64,000 bases of DNA, from NCBI GenBank assembly GCA_024195265.1, contig JAJLRJ010000004.1, forward strand, positions 27,478,434 through 27,542,433. Direction: 5' to 3'. Origin of the DNA: Dendrophyllia cribrosa (Eukaryota > Cnidaria > Anthozoa > Scleractinia > Dendrophylliidae). The notes below the pieces were generated by a model. It was not told where the DNA came from, did not search any database, and worked only from the letters and a program-made list of their open reading frames with translations. Position numbers and translations under genes: made by a program. Shown here piece by piece: positions 1-11,450 of the stretch; the first letter of the stretch is position 1; every line of letters begins with the position of its first letter.

Positions 1-423
1 TTGTCTTCGAAACAAAGAGAAAGTTATTCTTCTTCCCTTAATGTATAGGTTGTTTCATGTATATTGTTACAATGATATGTATTTATATGCACCAAAATCA
101 CTGAAAGAATGTAACTTTTAAATAGAGGATCATATCATTTTTATTATTATAAAAAACTAGTACCCATCTTTTAAAGTGGTTGTATGATTTCCGATAGTGT
201 ACTTAGCATTGTTATGCTTTTCAAATAGACAAACAAATAATTCAATTCAAGATTCTTTAGATTTGAAACTGTGTTGCATTAAAAACTGTTTTGTGCCTGC
301 TAAAATTTGTATTGAGAAATGAAGCACGCAAAATGGGCCAAATTTATATGGCAAGCATTTTAATTCTTTTTGTCTTTTGTCTTTGTGCTTATGATTACGC
401 CCTTATCAGACATCCGTACATCA
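1..423 (-). repeat. Left arm of 10.6-kb-spaced inverted repeat; truncated 3' end of a gene A-like copy
   Basis: Read on the minus strand, this stretch matches 11036-11450 with few differences. It holds the last ~20 codons (DDVRMSDKGVIIS...KKN, stop), the stop codon and the 3' untranslated region of the gene A exon at 10558-11093. The match stops at 423, where the sequence changes to Penelope-like DNA. It also runs to base 1, so the arm may continue outside the window. I infer a third, 5'-truncated copy of the gene A family, or a segment copied with its flank. Confidence 0.85.
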
Positions 424-566
424 TTTGTTGGAAAAATCGGAGTCATCACTACAAAGACGTCGAAGTCTGAGAAATTGAGAATATGGAATGGCGTTTTTAA
501 CGTGCGATGGATGTGAGGATGAATGTAACAGATAACTGTGGGAATCTGTTTTGAATCTCCATTCAA
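424..566 (-). pseudogene. Inverted fragment of Penelope-like reverse transcriptase
   Basis: The minus strand reads DSHSYLLHSSSHPSHVKNA followed by IPYSQFLRLRRLCSDD, the same peptide as the plus-strand Penelope copy at about 965-1092. The fragment ends abruptly at the junction with the gene A-like tail at 423. Beyond 555 the likeness fades. It is an inverted scrap with no start or catalytic motif. Confidence 0.75.
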
Positions 567-644
567 AACCCAAGCTCAGAAACATTGCACCGCTTAGCCG
601 AATTAGTTTTGACACTTAACTGTTTTTCATTTTCCCAAAACTAC

Positions 645-1684
645 TACAAACAAGTAAATGGAGTCGCCATGGGCACCAAAATGGGACCAAGCTATGCTAA
701 CCTTTTTGTAGGCTACGTCTAAAACAAATTTTTCAATCAGTACCACGGAACCAAACCCGAACTCTACGGTCGCTACATCGATGACTGCATTGGCGCTACC
801 TCTTCCAGTAAAGAGGAACTGAATCAATTTATAACTTCTGTCAATACTTTTCATCCAGCTTTAAAATACACCTGGGAAATTTCCGAAACCTCTGTCGCTT
901 TTCTTGACATCAATATTTCAATCAACGGCAACAGTTTATCCACAAGTGTGCACTACAAACCTAAAGATTCCCACAGTTATCTGTTACATTCATCCTCACA
1001 TCCATCGCACGTTAAAAACGCCATTCCATATTCTCAATTTCTCAGACTTCGACGTCTTTGTAGTGATGACTTCGATTTTTCCAACAAATCAGAAGAAATG
1101 TGCCAGTTTTTCAAGAAACGTGGTTACCCTGACTCTGTTGTTAAAACAGGCCAACAACGTGCACAACAGAGATCGACAGGCAATCAGCACTACAAACGCC
1201 ACAGAAGGAAGAGAACGAGAGAATTCCATTCACCCTTACTTTCCACCCACACAATCACATAGTCAAAAGCATCATTTTAAAAAATTTCAACAACACTTGT
1301 CCTTTCATTCACAACGCGGACAAAATAACGGGACCCAAACGATCTATTAAAATCACTGATCGTTTCACATGCACCTCCGTAAATGTTATTTACTGCATAA
1401 CTTGTACTTTTTGCAAAAAGATATACATTGGCGAAACAGGGAGAAGACTGGGCGACCGTTTTCGTGAACATCTCCGAGACGTTGAAAAAAATGACAAAGA
1501 CGCATCCAAACCAGTCGCGCGTCATTTCAATCTTACAAACCATTCCAAACAACACATGACAATCTGCGGCGTTTCCCTACACCAGGGTAACACAGAAAGC
1601 CGTAAAAACTTAGAACAAAAAATCATCTTTCAAATCGGCACTCTCAAACCCCACGGAATCAACGAACGCTTTTCATTCAACTAA
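645..1684 (+). pseudogene. Penelope-like retroelement, C-terminal RT plus GIY-YIG endonuclease (decayed)
   Basis: The frame reads GVAMGTKMGPSYANLFVGYV, then YGRYIDDCIGATSS with the catalytic YIDD of reverse transcriptase motif C, then the region after the palm, and finally VIYCITCTFCKKIYIGETG and GRRLGDRFREHLRDVE, a GIY-YIG endonuclease start. RT followed by GIY-YIG is diagnostic of Penelope-like elements. A TAA at 720-722 interrupts the RT, and the reading frame shifts again between about 1140 and 1190; the last frame ends at 1684. The N-terminal RT motifs are missing, so this is a 5'-truncated, inactive copy. It would have copied and inserted its own RNA at nicked ends. Confidence 0.85.
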
Positions 1685-1764
1685 TTTACATTTGTTTTTC
1701 ACGTCACCAAATTTCCACCGATAGCGAAACTCCACCTACCATATAAATCCACACACTACCCACA

Positions 1765-1870
1765 ATCCCTTGATTCGCTCCGACGAAGGGCTAGCGCTCG
1801 AAACGTCAGCTTTCTCGAATCTTTTTACGGTGGCTAATTTACCTTATCGACTCAGTCGATAAAACCAAAT
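1765..1870 (+). ncRNA. Penelope 3' region with hammerhead-ribozyme-like core (probably inactive)
   Basis: About 100 bases after the Penelope stop codon lies CCGACGA (1780-1786), a short stem GGGC/GCTC (1788-1791 with 1796-1799) and GAAA (1800-1803). This is the layout of the hammerhead ribozyme core, CUGANGA-stem II-GAAA. Hammerhead motifs in the terminal repeats of Penelope-like elements are established. Here the conserved U of CUGA is C, so activity is doubtful. The flanking stems I and III were not resolved by eye. Confidence 0.5.
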
Positions 1871-2584
1871 TATTGTAGTTTATACCTCGTCAGTGAAGTG
1901 GAGCTGCTGAGCGAGGATTTGGCCCTTATCTGAAGAGATGTTTGACAGTAACAGGCGGTGGTTGTCGCGTGAACACTCCTATCAGTTTGAAGCTGTTTCT
2001 TGGAAAGTCACCCACCTTCCTTGAAGAACAAGACCGCGAAACAGCTTCCCGCACGGTGGAACGAGGTCGAGATCTATTTCCCAGAAAACGCGTCGTGAGC
2101 AAACGCTTGTCATGCTAAAAAACGGCTTCTTTAGAAGCCACCAAGTGTAGAAAAAGCTTATGCCCAATAATTAATAAAACATTCGCGGCACTCTCTTTAA
2201 AATCGTCTCAAAACCCTTGATTCCCCTACAATTTTAAATTTTTGTGTACTTTTTATAATCATTTCAAACCCCTCGAACCACTCGCAATCCCTCGCAAACC
2301 ACGCGCAATGAGCAATACACTTGAAACTTAAGTTGTTGTTTTCTTTCACATCAACAGACAAATTAAATGGAGACAACATCAGGACAAGCACAATGATTTT
2401 ATTTACATTGACTCCCTTACAAACTTTACAGCTAGTTCTGCGGCAATTGATACTCAGCATTGCCACCTGCCTGAAACGGTCCTGTTAAGAAATCAAAATA
2501 TCTATAAGCAGGGCTCGAAATAATCATCACTCGGGAACATAATGATTTGTTAAAGACCGGAAATGCAAATGCGCAAACATAGGT

Positions 2585-2775
2585 TTCGAGTCAAATAGAC
2601 TGTTCACAGCCTCTCTTTTCTCGACGCTAATGCTAACAGCGAGCGCGAAGCGTGATAGTAGCGAGCCGATAACTTCCGGCTGCTCTCTCGCGCTTCGGCT
2701 CGCTATAGAGCTTCGCGCTCGCTGCTAGCATTAGCGTCGGGAAAAGAGAGGCTGTGAACAGTCTACGAGTCAAAG
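2585..2775. mobile_element. Palindromic MITE
   Basis: The ends are inverted: TTCGAGTCAAATAGACTGTT...CACAGCCTCTCTTTTC on the left is matched by GAAAAGAGAGGCTGTGAACA...GACTC on the right, with inner inverted pieces GCGAGCGCGAAGC. The unit can fold into one long hairpin and has no coding content. The transposon family is not identified. Confidence 0.75.
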
Positions 2776-2902
2776 TTCCGTAACTGAATACCAAATGAAG
2801 TATATTACTGTTAGTAAGCAACTGAACAGCTGAACAGCATATAAACTTTCGTCTATTTCAGTACAATCGAAGCGCAAAATCGCACATTTACCGGCTTGTA
2901 AC

Positions 2903-3370
2903 CCCGGGAGGGGGAGGGGGGGGGGGGGGGTACTCTGCATATTTTTGGGTGGGGGTGTGCCGCTGGGACTCTGAGACCCTTAGCCTATACTAGATCATTT
3001 TAGCTGCATTTTGCAACCCTATTCTAGACTAAACACCGAAAAACCTTACCCTATCCTAGACCTATTCCAGACTCGCTATTTCCCAGAAACTCGTTCACTA
3101 TAACAGTTATTAGTTAACAGGGGTCAGTAAAAATGTCATACTTCCCGCCGTACCGATTTTTAAATGCAATTTGCCAGTAAACCTTGTCTAGACTTAATTT
3201 CTTCACGCAACTGATCAGTTTTGCGGAAAATGATACCCTATTCTAGACCAAAAATGTCTGATAACTATACCCTATCCCAGACTAAACTGCCTGAAAACCA
3301 TACCCTTCACAGCGGCACATACCTATATAGCTCATATATGGGAGTGCCCCCACCCCCCCCCCCCCCCCCG
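2903..3370 (-). mobile_element. Non-autonomous G-run-terminated element with 10-bp target duplication
   Basis: The element is bounded by a G run on the left and a C run on the right, and by a perfect direct repeat GGCTTGTAAC at 2893-2902 and 3371-3380. Inside are repeated phrases such as CCCTATCCTAGACC and CCCTATTCTAGACC. On the minus strand it starts GGGAGTGGGGGC... and includes GAGCTATATAGGTATGTGCC, which recurs at about 23200. A 10-bp duplication means real transposition. No protein is encoded. Confidence 0.75.
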
Positions 3371-3380
3371 GGCTTGTAAC

Positions 3381-4799
3381 ATGTCCTGAATAGTTGGCTG
3401 TTCCCGATGAAATCTCACAGCAAGCAACACCATGCGGTCCCTGTTAAAAAGACGTGACAGATTATTGCATGAGTTTCTAGTCAATTCGATACCAGTCGTT
3501 TTAAAAGTTTTAAGGTTAAAAATCATCCACTTATACTCACCATCGATCCAAATGATTTAACTGTGGTGTCTCCTAAAAATCAGCAAAGGGAAAAGCATTT
3601 TAGTTTATCTTGTGGCATTAGTTTGATTGGCGCGAAGTGACAAAAAAATCTGAACGCGCATTTCAGTTTAAACAGATATGCATATCAGATCTTTTCCTTT
3701 TCATTTCTTTCAGTAGGCTTATTCGAATACTTACAGCATCTATTTGAGCTAAATGCCCCTCTAAATAGGAGCTCAGCTCCTCAAGGAATACTGCCACCTG
3801 GTTGTCTGTTACTGTCAACTGCAAGACGAAAGTTTTCGGTGAACTTCGGAAAAAAAAAAAAAAAAAATAGAAGTTAAAACCACAAGAATATGGCTTAGTT
3901 TGGAGTTGTAATGAATCGTCTTACAGTATACTGTTGCGGATTAGAGCCAGGCGGCGACATTGTAAAATATTGCTTTGAGACGATGCTTGCCAGGGAAACA
4001 TGCCAAATATTTGGCACGCCTCACCGGAAGTGACAAACAGAGATCTGGGCACAAGAACGTTTTCTTTGACATGCAGCTTCGACATGATTGTCTGCGCTCG
4101 TCCTAGAGCTCTTCGAACGAAGGATCAATTTTATTTGGCCAGCAGTCGTTCGAAAAGATTCTGTGCGCGCGCTTATTTGCGGCTAATTGATTGCTAGTTT
4201 ACAGGTGAGATTTGACCGCGGAGCCGTCTTTCACTGTCTTTCTAACACGCATTGACCACATTCTCGATCTTAACTCGTTTACTCGTACAAGTGCTCTCTT
4301 CTCGGCAAGGCTTAATCTCTTAAATCGATGATTTGCCTCAGTACATCATGATAATTAATGTTACATTTCGCGCGCAATTTTGTGTGGTGAAACCGACATG
4401 TAAGGATCGACTAACCCGATTAAGGCAGTTGAGTCCACATATCCACCAAACATTTCTTGTCAGGGCAATGCAGCAAAGAAGTCAGCTTGCCCGGCGTTCA
4501 ATACTCTACATTTCGTTGTTTCATATGGGACCTTGATACATGTAGCACGATATAAGACATGCCTTGCACATTCAAGTGTGACGTTCCCACAAAAAAGGTC
4601 CGAAGACTTTTACTCTGTTTACTTGTAAGCGTCGAAAAGAGGTGCAATAATTGGTCAATGTCCCCATAAACAAGATTGTTTGTCTAGATTATTACTAGTC
4701 AAAACATCGGGATACCTCATTTTTTAAACATGCTTAAAACGCTGAGAGAACTCCTGATAACAAGACATGACATGTATTATCCTTGGGAGTTGGGGAAAG
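3381..4799. other. No gene or clear repeat seen
   Basis: The stretch has only short open frames without recognisable motifs, one A run (about 3850-3867) and no convincing splice-bounded exon. The short frames at 4000-4197 and 4333-4536 show no conserved pattern and are not called. Confidence 0.5.
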
Positions 4800-4802
4800 G
4801 GG

Positions 4803-5190
4803 TACTTGTATCTGTAGTAGCTATAGTGCCTGTAGTATCTGTAGTATCTGTAGTATCTGTAGTATCTGTAGTATCTGTAGCCCGGATCTGTAGTAACTGT
4901 AGTATGTGTAGTATCTGTAGTATATCTGTAGTAGCTATAGTGCCTGTAGTATCTGTAGCCCGGATCTGTAGTAACTGTAGTATCTGTAGTATCTGTAGTA
5001 TCTGTAGTATATCTGTAGTAACTGTAGTAACTGTAGTACCTGTAGTATCTGTAGTACCTGTAGTATCTGTAGACTAGTATCTGTAGTATCTGTAGTACCT
5101 GTGGTATTTGTAGTACATGTAGTATCCGTAGTATCTGTAGTTGTAGTACCTGTAGTACCTGTAGTATCTGTAGTAACTGTGGTAACGTAG
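4803..5190. repeat. Minisatellite, 9-bp unit CTGTAGTAT
   Basis: CTGTAGTAT is repeated about 40 times with variants CTGTAGTAA, CTGTAGTAC and CTATAGTGC. A longer repeat containing GTAGCCCGGATCTGTAGTAA occurs twice (about 4875 and 4955), so the array grew by duplicating larger blocks. Because the unit is a multiple of three, both strands stay open and yield spurious repetitive peptides. Confidence 0.95.
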
Positions 5191-5935
5191 ACGTTCACCC
5201 TCCCCTCCCACTGAATGCCCTGGCCCCGGTCGTTGTTATTTAAGAAACAATCGAGGTACTTCTTAATTAACAACGAGCGTAACCTTTGAGATATATACTA
5301 CACAAAGAAAGCTTGGAATTTTATTTTTGCGGGAATCTTTCCACCTACTTACTTTTTTGAACTTTTTGCAGAATGATTTAAAGAAAATTTGAAGGATCAG
5401 TGCACTAAAGTAAGCATTATACTGATTATAGGCCATCGCAGCGACCGACATCATGGCGGCCATTATTTTGTTTCAGGGGCTTCGTTTGTTTTGGTACATT
5501 TCCATATGAAAGGCCGCGGGACCGAGAAATCACCGCAGGCTCGACATTCAAATGGCCGGCATTTATGGGTTTTCGTATAACAAAAACAATGCCAATGGTT
5601 AAGCTCTCTGTTGAATGGTTAAGAAAGTAATTTGCGTTTTTAGACAGCCATGCCAATATTCTTTAAAATTTCAGTTTCAACAATTTTTCGTTTTATCTGG
5701 TCCTTAGACACACTTGCCAATGAACTTAGCTGGAGGACAAAAGAAGGGAGAAGTTTCTGAGATGATAGAGATTGTGAGTGTAGGACTCGCCGATGAAGAC
5801 ATCCGATCCTGAAGAATCTTCATGTACACTAAGTTCGAAAGCCTTGTAGCAATGCTAAGACTGTATGACGAAAATCTATTGAAAGCTACCCTCATCTCAT
5901 ATCAACAGCAAATAAGTTACATCTTTCCGGTGGTG
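5191..5935. other. No supported gene
   Basis: The frames here are short and overlapping. The region between the minisatellite and the BEL/Pao ruin holds nothing I can name. Sequence just before 5940 may be further decayed BEL/Pao gag-pol. Confidence 0.4.
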
Positions 5936-5939
5936 CTGT

Positions 5940-8240
5940 AAGCCGGCCGCCTTTTCATTGGAAAGGACTTTGTCGACACCTTTATTGACATCCACACAGC
6001 CAGCAAAGATTCTGGAGACCCTGTTACAAAGAATAATTTACTTGGCTGGTTATGTTTTGGGCCAAGTAGATCCAGATTCAGAAGACAAGTCTAATATTCA
6101 ATTAGTAGACGTCGGAACTGTGAGTACTGTGAAGACATCAGGAAACTTGTTCACCAAGACTTCTTAGGAGTCAGACCGACGGAGCTTTCGTACCTGCAGG
6201 AAAATTTCCTACGCGAGGACAAGTTTGCAAAAGCCCTCTCAGCCTCGACTACATTGGTTGACAGAAAAGTGCAAGTAAAAATGCCATGAAAAAACATGGG
6301 CCTCCCAAACTACAACAATGCTTTGAAGAGAATATATTCAGCCGAGAAATCGTTCAAGAAAAAAGATTGTTTTGAGACCGTGAATGGAGAAGCCCAGAAA
6401 CTAGTACATCAAGGCTTCGTGAGCAAAGTACCACATAACTGACACGGTGATCATAATCAGCCAGAATGGTACATGCCACTCCAAGCAGTGTTCACTCTAG
6501 AATAGAGCACGAACAACTGGTGATTGGTTCGTTCTCGAAGGGACACGATGGTCTCTCCTAGAATGATCATCTAGAGAAGGGACCAAATTACATCAACATT
6601 CTGCCCAATGTTCTGACCGCATGGCGCTTGGATAAAGCTGCATACTCTAGGGATGTTCGCAAGATGTTCAACCAGGTGTTAGTTCACCCGGATGATCAGG
6701 TTTACCATAAATTCCCGAGGAGAAAGAATCTGCATGATCAACCCACCGTGTACCAGTGGCTTAGACTAAACTTCGATCGGTAACAAGCCAGCTCCTGACA
6801 TTGCTTCGAATGCCATCGACATCCTGGACAAAGTTTCACGAGAAAAGTTCCCTAAAGCAACAAAGGAACTGCAGGAACACACGTACGTTGACGACTTTTG
6901 TGGATCGAGGACAACCACTGCAGAGGCCAAGTATGTCACTAGTACAATTTACGAGGTGCTTGGAAAGGTCAGTTCCTGATAAAGCATCAAAACAGCCAGG
7001 AAGCCGATCAAACCAGTGGTGAAAGCTTCGCGGATTTGGTTTGTCGCAAGTGGGACAAGCAAAAAGACACATTCACCCTAAAGAAAGATTCAGTTGTAAG
7101 ACTGACTAAAGATTTCACGAAGAGATCCTGCATCGCCCTGCTGGCTCGGGTGTGAGACCCTATTGGCCTCGAAGCACATGTAACACTAAAGTTTCGAATC
7201 GACTTGCAAGAGCTGTGGAGTGCTGGATACAGCTGGGACGACATCCTCCCAGAGGCAACACAGCAAAAAATGGAAGGATAACTGAAGCCGACTGAAGCAA
7301 TCGGTCCACCATGCAGTACATAGTTGCGCGGATGGAGGAGAACTGGGGTATGGAGCTGTCATTTTCCTCTGATGAAAGCTGCACGATGGAAACCATCGGT
7401 GCGTCCCCGTGATTCTCAAGCCCGGCATTTGTTACCCCGTTGAAGCAAAAAAGTATCCCTAGACTTTGGGTGCCTATAGCCCTTACAATACTTAACAACA
7501 CGTGCCAACCGGCACTAGACTCTGCGAATTTCAAGGACTGCGACTAGACCATCTGGGTAGATTCTTAAACCGTCCTTTTGTGGGTCAGAACCCCACCTCA
7601 AAAATTCAGATCATTTGTGTCAGTACGAGTCGCTGAAATACAAACAAAATTGGGAACAGCAGAATTCCGCTACATCAAATCCAAGTGTAATCTAGAAGAT
7701 GCGCCCGGTGCATGACCCCGAAAGCTGGATGACCGTCGTTCCTTTAGTTACCGAAAACTTAATGGCCTCAGTTTTATGACGATGACCAGCAGAGTCTTCA
7801 CCAGAAAAAAAAATATACACCTTGAGAGAAATGAGGACCACGAAACCCAAGCAAGTTGACAATACCAGTGAGTTTCATGCCATTTCCATTCCTGAAGAAA
7901 ACGAGAAGGACAACTCTATCTTTTACTACCTATTGCAAAGATGCTCCACATATGAAAAGATTAAAACAGTCCTTGCTTATGTGCATCGCTTTGTTAAAGT
8001 TAAGAGACGCGGAACTGTACCTCAAGGCTCCCTTAAAGAACAAGAAGTCAAGGACGCGGAATCGCAAATGGTGTCAACTTCACGTAGACGTATCGCGCCT
8101 CGACGAGAAATTGATCGCCAAACCCGAGAAGTAGGGACTGATCCGAGCTCATGGCCGCCTTGAAAATGTCAGAATCCTCGCGAAAGACATGAGTTCTCCC
8201 ATCGTTCTACCGAGAGATCATCAACTTCTTAGAACGCCTT
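5940..8240 (+). pseudogene. BEL/Pao LTR-retrotransposon pol remnant
   Basis: Several frames together read as BEL/Pao polyprotein: TASKDSGDPVTKNNLLGW near 5995 (protease end), FLGVRPTELSYLQENFLRED near 6160, NDHLEKGPNYINILPNVLTA near 6560-6620, KMFNQVLVHPDDQVYHKF near 6660-6715, the catalytic YVDD at 6884-6895, the region DPIGLEAHVTLKFR, and finally GRLENVR...SPIVLPRDHQ near 8155-8225, typical of the segment before the integrase core. Many stops and frameshifts are present. No intact integrase catalytic core and no LTR pair were found. It is a dead, truncated copy. Confidence 0.8.
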
Positions 8241-8914
8241 TTTATAATTAATAATGATTTTAAGAAGTTTACCTTTAAGCGCTGCTTATACTATATTTTA
8301 GCTATGTGCGATGTAAACATAATTTCTTTATCCTCACACTACATTGATGACTTCTTAAAACTATTGCGACGATAGGTTTTTCCTTCGCTTGGGCGTAGAA
8401 TGACAATAACACTAAAGGCCTACTTGACTCGACTTTACAACTTACGCGGGGGAAACTGAGCTCAAAGTGACTACGCTTGCAGCGGGAATAAGACTCGTCA
8501 CGGTCTTGGAGTACCGGGATCTGCTAGCAGGACTTCAGGACTTCAGAAATCAAACGGAGATTCAGCCAACATAGGTTTATTCTGCCTCAGGATCTAACCA
8601 CTAAATGTGTACAATTCACGTTTACTTATAGTACAACAAGACAAAGGGTACAAGATTTCTATTGATAAAAAGTACGCGTCGTGGCATACGCGAACAAAAG
8701 ACTTAAATTAAAACTTCTAGGCCACGCAGCATTTTACATTGTTACTAGAATGAGTGACAATCCTAAAACACTCCCCTTGAAAGGAACTACATTAAAAATT
8801 TACGAGAGCAGAGTTGACTTTGCTTCTGAAAACAACTAGAGACAAAGAACTCCTAGATTCTGAACGATAAGTGAAAGGAAATGAACTACTTAAATATTCT
8901 TTACAAAAATTAAG
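8241..8914. other. Unassigned spacer between two retroelement ruins
   Basis: I see no coding pattern. A short duplication (ggacttca, twice) occurs at about 8529-8545. The stretch could contain LTR remnants, but no second copy of it exists in the window to prove it. Confidence 0.35.
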
Positions 8915-9412
8915 CTATTGAAACCGCACGTGGCGAGACCCACCAGCTGTAGAACTTGTACACGTTTCTGTTTGCATACGATTTGAGGTTATTGTAGTGT
9001 TAGTCGGAAAGCGTTGCTCTGCTTTGCGATGTAGTAGCTTGTCGATTGTACTGAAGAGAATTTTTGGATCTGATGCGTTCTCTGAAATAATGGACGAATA
9101 GTATGAAGCCTTAGCATCCTTGAGCATTTTATTCACTACCTGGCACTGGTCAACATACATCTGTCTGTCGACGCACAGTCTCGATGCACGCCAGTGACGT
9201 TCTAGTTTCCGACGTTTTCTCTTGGCGTCACTAATACCCTCGTGATACCATGGTGCTGATGGGCGGAGAGTTATCGTACGTTGTCTTAAAGGTGCATGCT
9301 TTTCAAGTGTTTTCGTCAGTGTGTTTTCGTATTGTTCAATGAGACCCGTAAGATCAAGGGTGTTAGTTGTCAGAAGGTCGGACTGCTTTAGATCATCATT
9401 AAAACTGTCCAT
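8915..9412 (-). pseudogene. Non-LTR retrotransposon (LINE) fragment, endonuclease-RT linker
   Basis: The 165-residue frame contains EKHAPLRQRTITLRPSAPWY, then SDAKRKRRKLERHWRAS and SYYSSIISENASDPKILFST. This is the linker between the endonuclease and reverse transcriptase seen in CR1/jockey-type LINE ORF2 proteins. The endonuclease upstream and the RT downstream are both absent, so the copy is truncated at both ends. The exact clade cannot be decided from the linker alone. Confidence 0.8.
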
Positions 9413-10556
9413 ATTTTATACGTGACTTTTAAGAGGAACAGTATCAACTTAACTTACAACAAGTAGCCCGATGGGCTTCGAAACTGGCTCATTTGGTCTT
9501 AGTTTCCACCCAGTTTTCATTTTAGAGTTTTATATTAGTAATCCACAATATAGTACAATCTAGAATCTATTAATATGCACAGTCCAGTCCACACTTACAT
9601 TATTTACATTCCACAGCCCGCTTTAAGCACTCCTTAGGGCCGGACCATTTTATTGTTGGAGGGAGGGTGGGAATTGCCAAAAAAAATTCTGCACAGCAAA
9701 AGAAAAGAAAAAAATAATGCACAGAGAGCTGAAGGAAAAAAGGCATGCAACAATCCCGAAAAAAATTATTGCACAACATCAAGACGGAAGAAAATTCATG
9801 ATCAGAAAAATTGCCAAACACCGACTGGCAGGCCTCAGTCTGTTATTGGTGTAAAGCATCAATCAAAGACTTCGTTTGCCAGCGCACTGAGTCTCCCAAA
9901 TAAACAATGAGCTCGAACAGGTGTATTGTTCTTCTCCCCTCCCCCTCCCTTGTCTCCCTTTGCCCTAGCACCTTCCCCAAGGGGTGCTATTTGTACTCTC
10001 CCCCAATCTTCCTCGGTGATAACATCAAAGATGGCGGCCACGGCATTACAAACATCAACAAGCAGCGTTCGCTTGTCCACAAAATATGCCTACATTGCAG
10101 GCCATTAAACAAAGTACAATAATGCAGCTACCTGGTCTACCTCAAAGGCAAAGCAACTTACAAATTAACAAAGCAAACTAACAAAATCAAGTGGTTAGTA
10201 TTGTTACTGGCAGTGACAGAACAACATACTGTGAAGCAGCTACAGCCACCTCACGTTATTTATAAAATATTACATTGAAGTGGTATATGAAAAGGGAAAA
10301 TTAGTCCAAAAGAGGTTGGTTAGAATGCAGTTGAAAAGTGGAAGTCTTTATGTAATAACCAGAAACTGAAACATTCAAACTGATGATCTCCAGTAGTGAC
10401 ATTGGCAGATGATATCAACTTCAAGACCTTTGACACATTAATACCATATCATGGAATATCAAAGAGCCTAATATCTAATGATGAAGAGTTGTAACCATTA
10501 TAGGTATACCAAAACTACACTTTTATGTTTTGATGATCATTTTTACTTTCTTGACA
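9413..10556. other. Spacer upstream of gene A exon; no confident exon
   Basis: The stretch contains an A-rich, repetitive patch (about 9670-9800) and a C-rich patch (about 9935-10005). If gene A is real, its earlier exons should lie here or further left, but I could not identify one by splice sites plus coding pattern. The minus-strand frame at 9859-10080 was considered and not called. Confidence 0.35.
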
Positions 10557-10557
10557 G

Positions 10558-11093
10558 GTGACTTGACAGGTGATTTTGCTGAAACATCTGTTGCTGTAGA
10601 GGGCAAAAGAGTGATAAAAAACCACTGGTCTTTATTGGGTGCAAGTACAGAGTTTTCTCAAGCATATGCCACAGCTATAGTTTTTTCTTTCTTGTGCCAT
10701 TATAAATTTGGTATGAAATCTTCTTTCATACCGAGTTTATTGATATCTCCTCAAGGTGTTGCTATATTTTTTTATGACTGTAAAGAAGACATAATGATTT
10801 CCGAAGCTTGCACATGGTCTGAATATTCCCTTGTTTTGATCTGGAGTGTACTTCACTACCGTGTGTTCTATCCACCAATGTGGGGCCAGGTAGACAATAC
10901 AACTCCCTCATTTGGCTACTTAGACAGAGCTCACCTTGATTTTCGTTACATTGGTGAAGAAGAATTTTATTTTGGGGAAAGCCTTAACTCACCCGTTTTT
11001 AAGAAGACACACCCTTTTGTTGGAAGACTTAGAGATGATGTACGGATGTCTGATAAGGGGGTAATCATAAGCAAAAAGACAAAAAAGAATTAA
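10558..11093 (+). CDS. Last exon of unrecognised gene A (paralogue of gene B)
   Basis: An open frame of about 178 codons follows a pyrimidine-rich splice acceptor ending TTGACAG at 10557; a second acceptor-like TTGACAG ends 12 bases later at 10569. The frame stops at 11091-11093. Its core, SFIPSLLISPQGVAIFFYDC followed by LIWSVLHYRVFYPPM, aligns in order with the gene B exon at 18709-19118 (FPMLVINPSDLVILIYQ, FVWAVLHHNIFPLQL). The N-terminal ends also align (GDFAETSVAVEGKR with GDTPGKTPVEGKSR), as do the splice acceptors. So this is a conserved protein family, not a chance frame. The alternating hydrophobic strands after a Q-A-x-A helix (SQAYATAIVFSF) recall restriction-endonuclease-like folds, but that is only a guess. 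Function unknown. The 3' end is duplicated in inverted orientation at 1-423. Confidence 0.6.
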
Positions 11094-11450
11094 AATGCTT
11101 GCCATATAAATTTGGCCCATTTTGCGTGTTTCATTTCTCAATACAAATTTTAGCAGGCACAAAACAGTTTTTAATGCAACACAGTTTCAAATCTAAAGAA
11201 TCTTGAATTCAATTATTTGTTTGTCTATTTGAAAAGCATAACAATGCTAAGTACACTATCGGAAATCATACAACCACTTTAAAAGATGGGTACTAGTTTT
11301 TTTATAATAAAAATAATATGGTCCTCTATTTAAAAGTTACATTCTTTCAGTGATTTTGGTGCATATAAATACATATCATTGTAACAATATACATGAAACA
11401 ACCTATACATTAAGGGAAGAAGAATAACTTTCTCTTTGTTTCGAAGACAA
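11036..11450 (+). repeat. Right arm of 10.6-kb-spaced inverted repeat
   Basis: The arm pairs with 1-423 in inverted orientation. It covers the last codons and stop of gene A, its 3' untranslated region (ATTTTAGCAGGCACAAAACA), an AT-rich tract and TTTGTTTCGAAGACAA. The two arms differ by a few substitutions and small insertions. Confidence 0.85.

Noticed and set aside
904..1350. 148-residue frame overlapping the Penelope element
   Set aside because: It is a shifted frame; the homologous Penelope peptides lie in neighbouring frames.
4730..5273. Val/Ser- and Thr-rich open frames
   Set aside because: They are readings of the 9-bp minisatellite.
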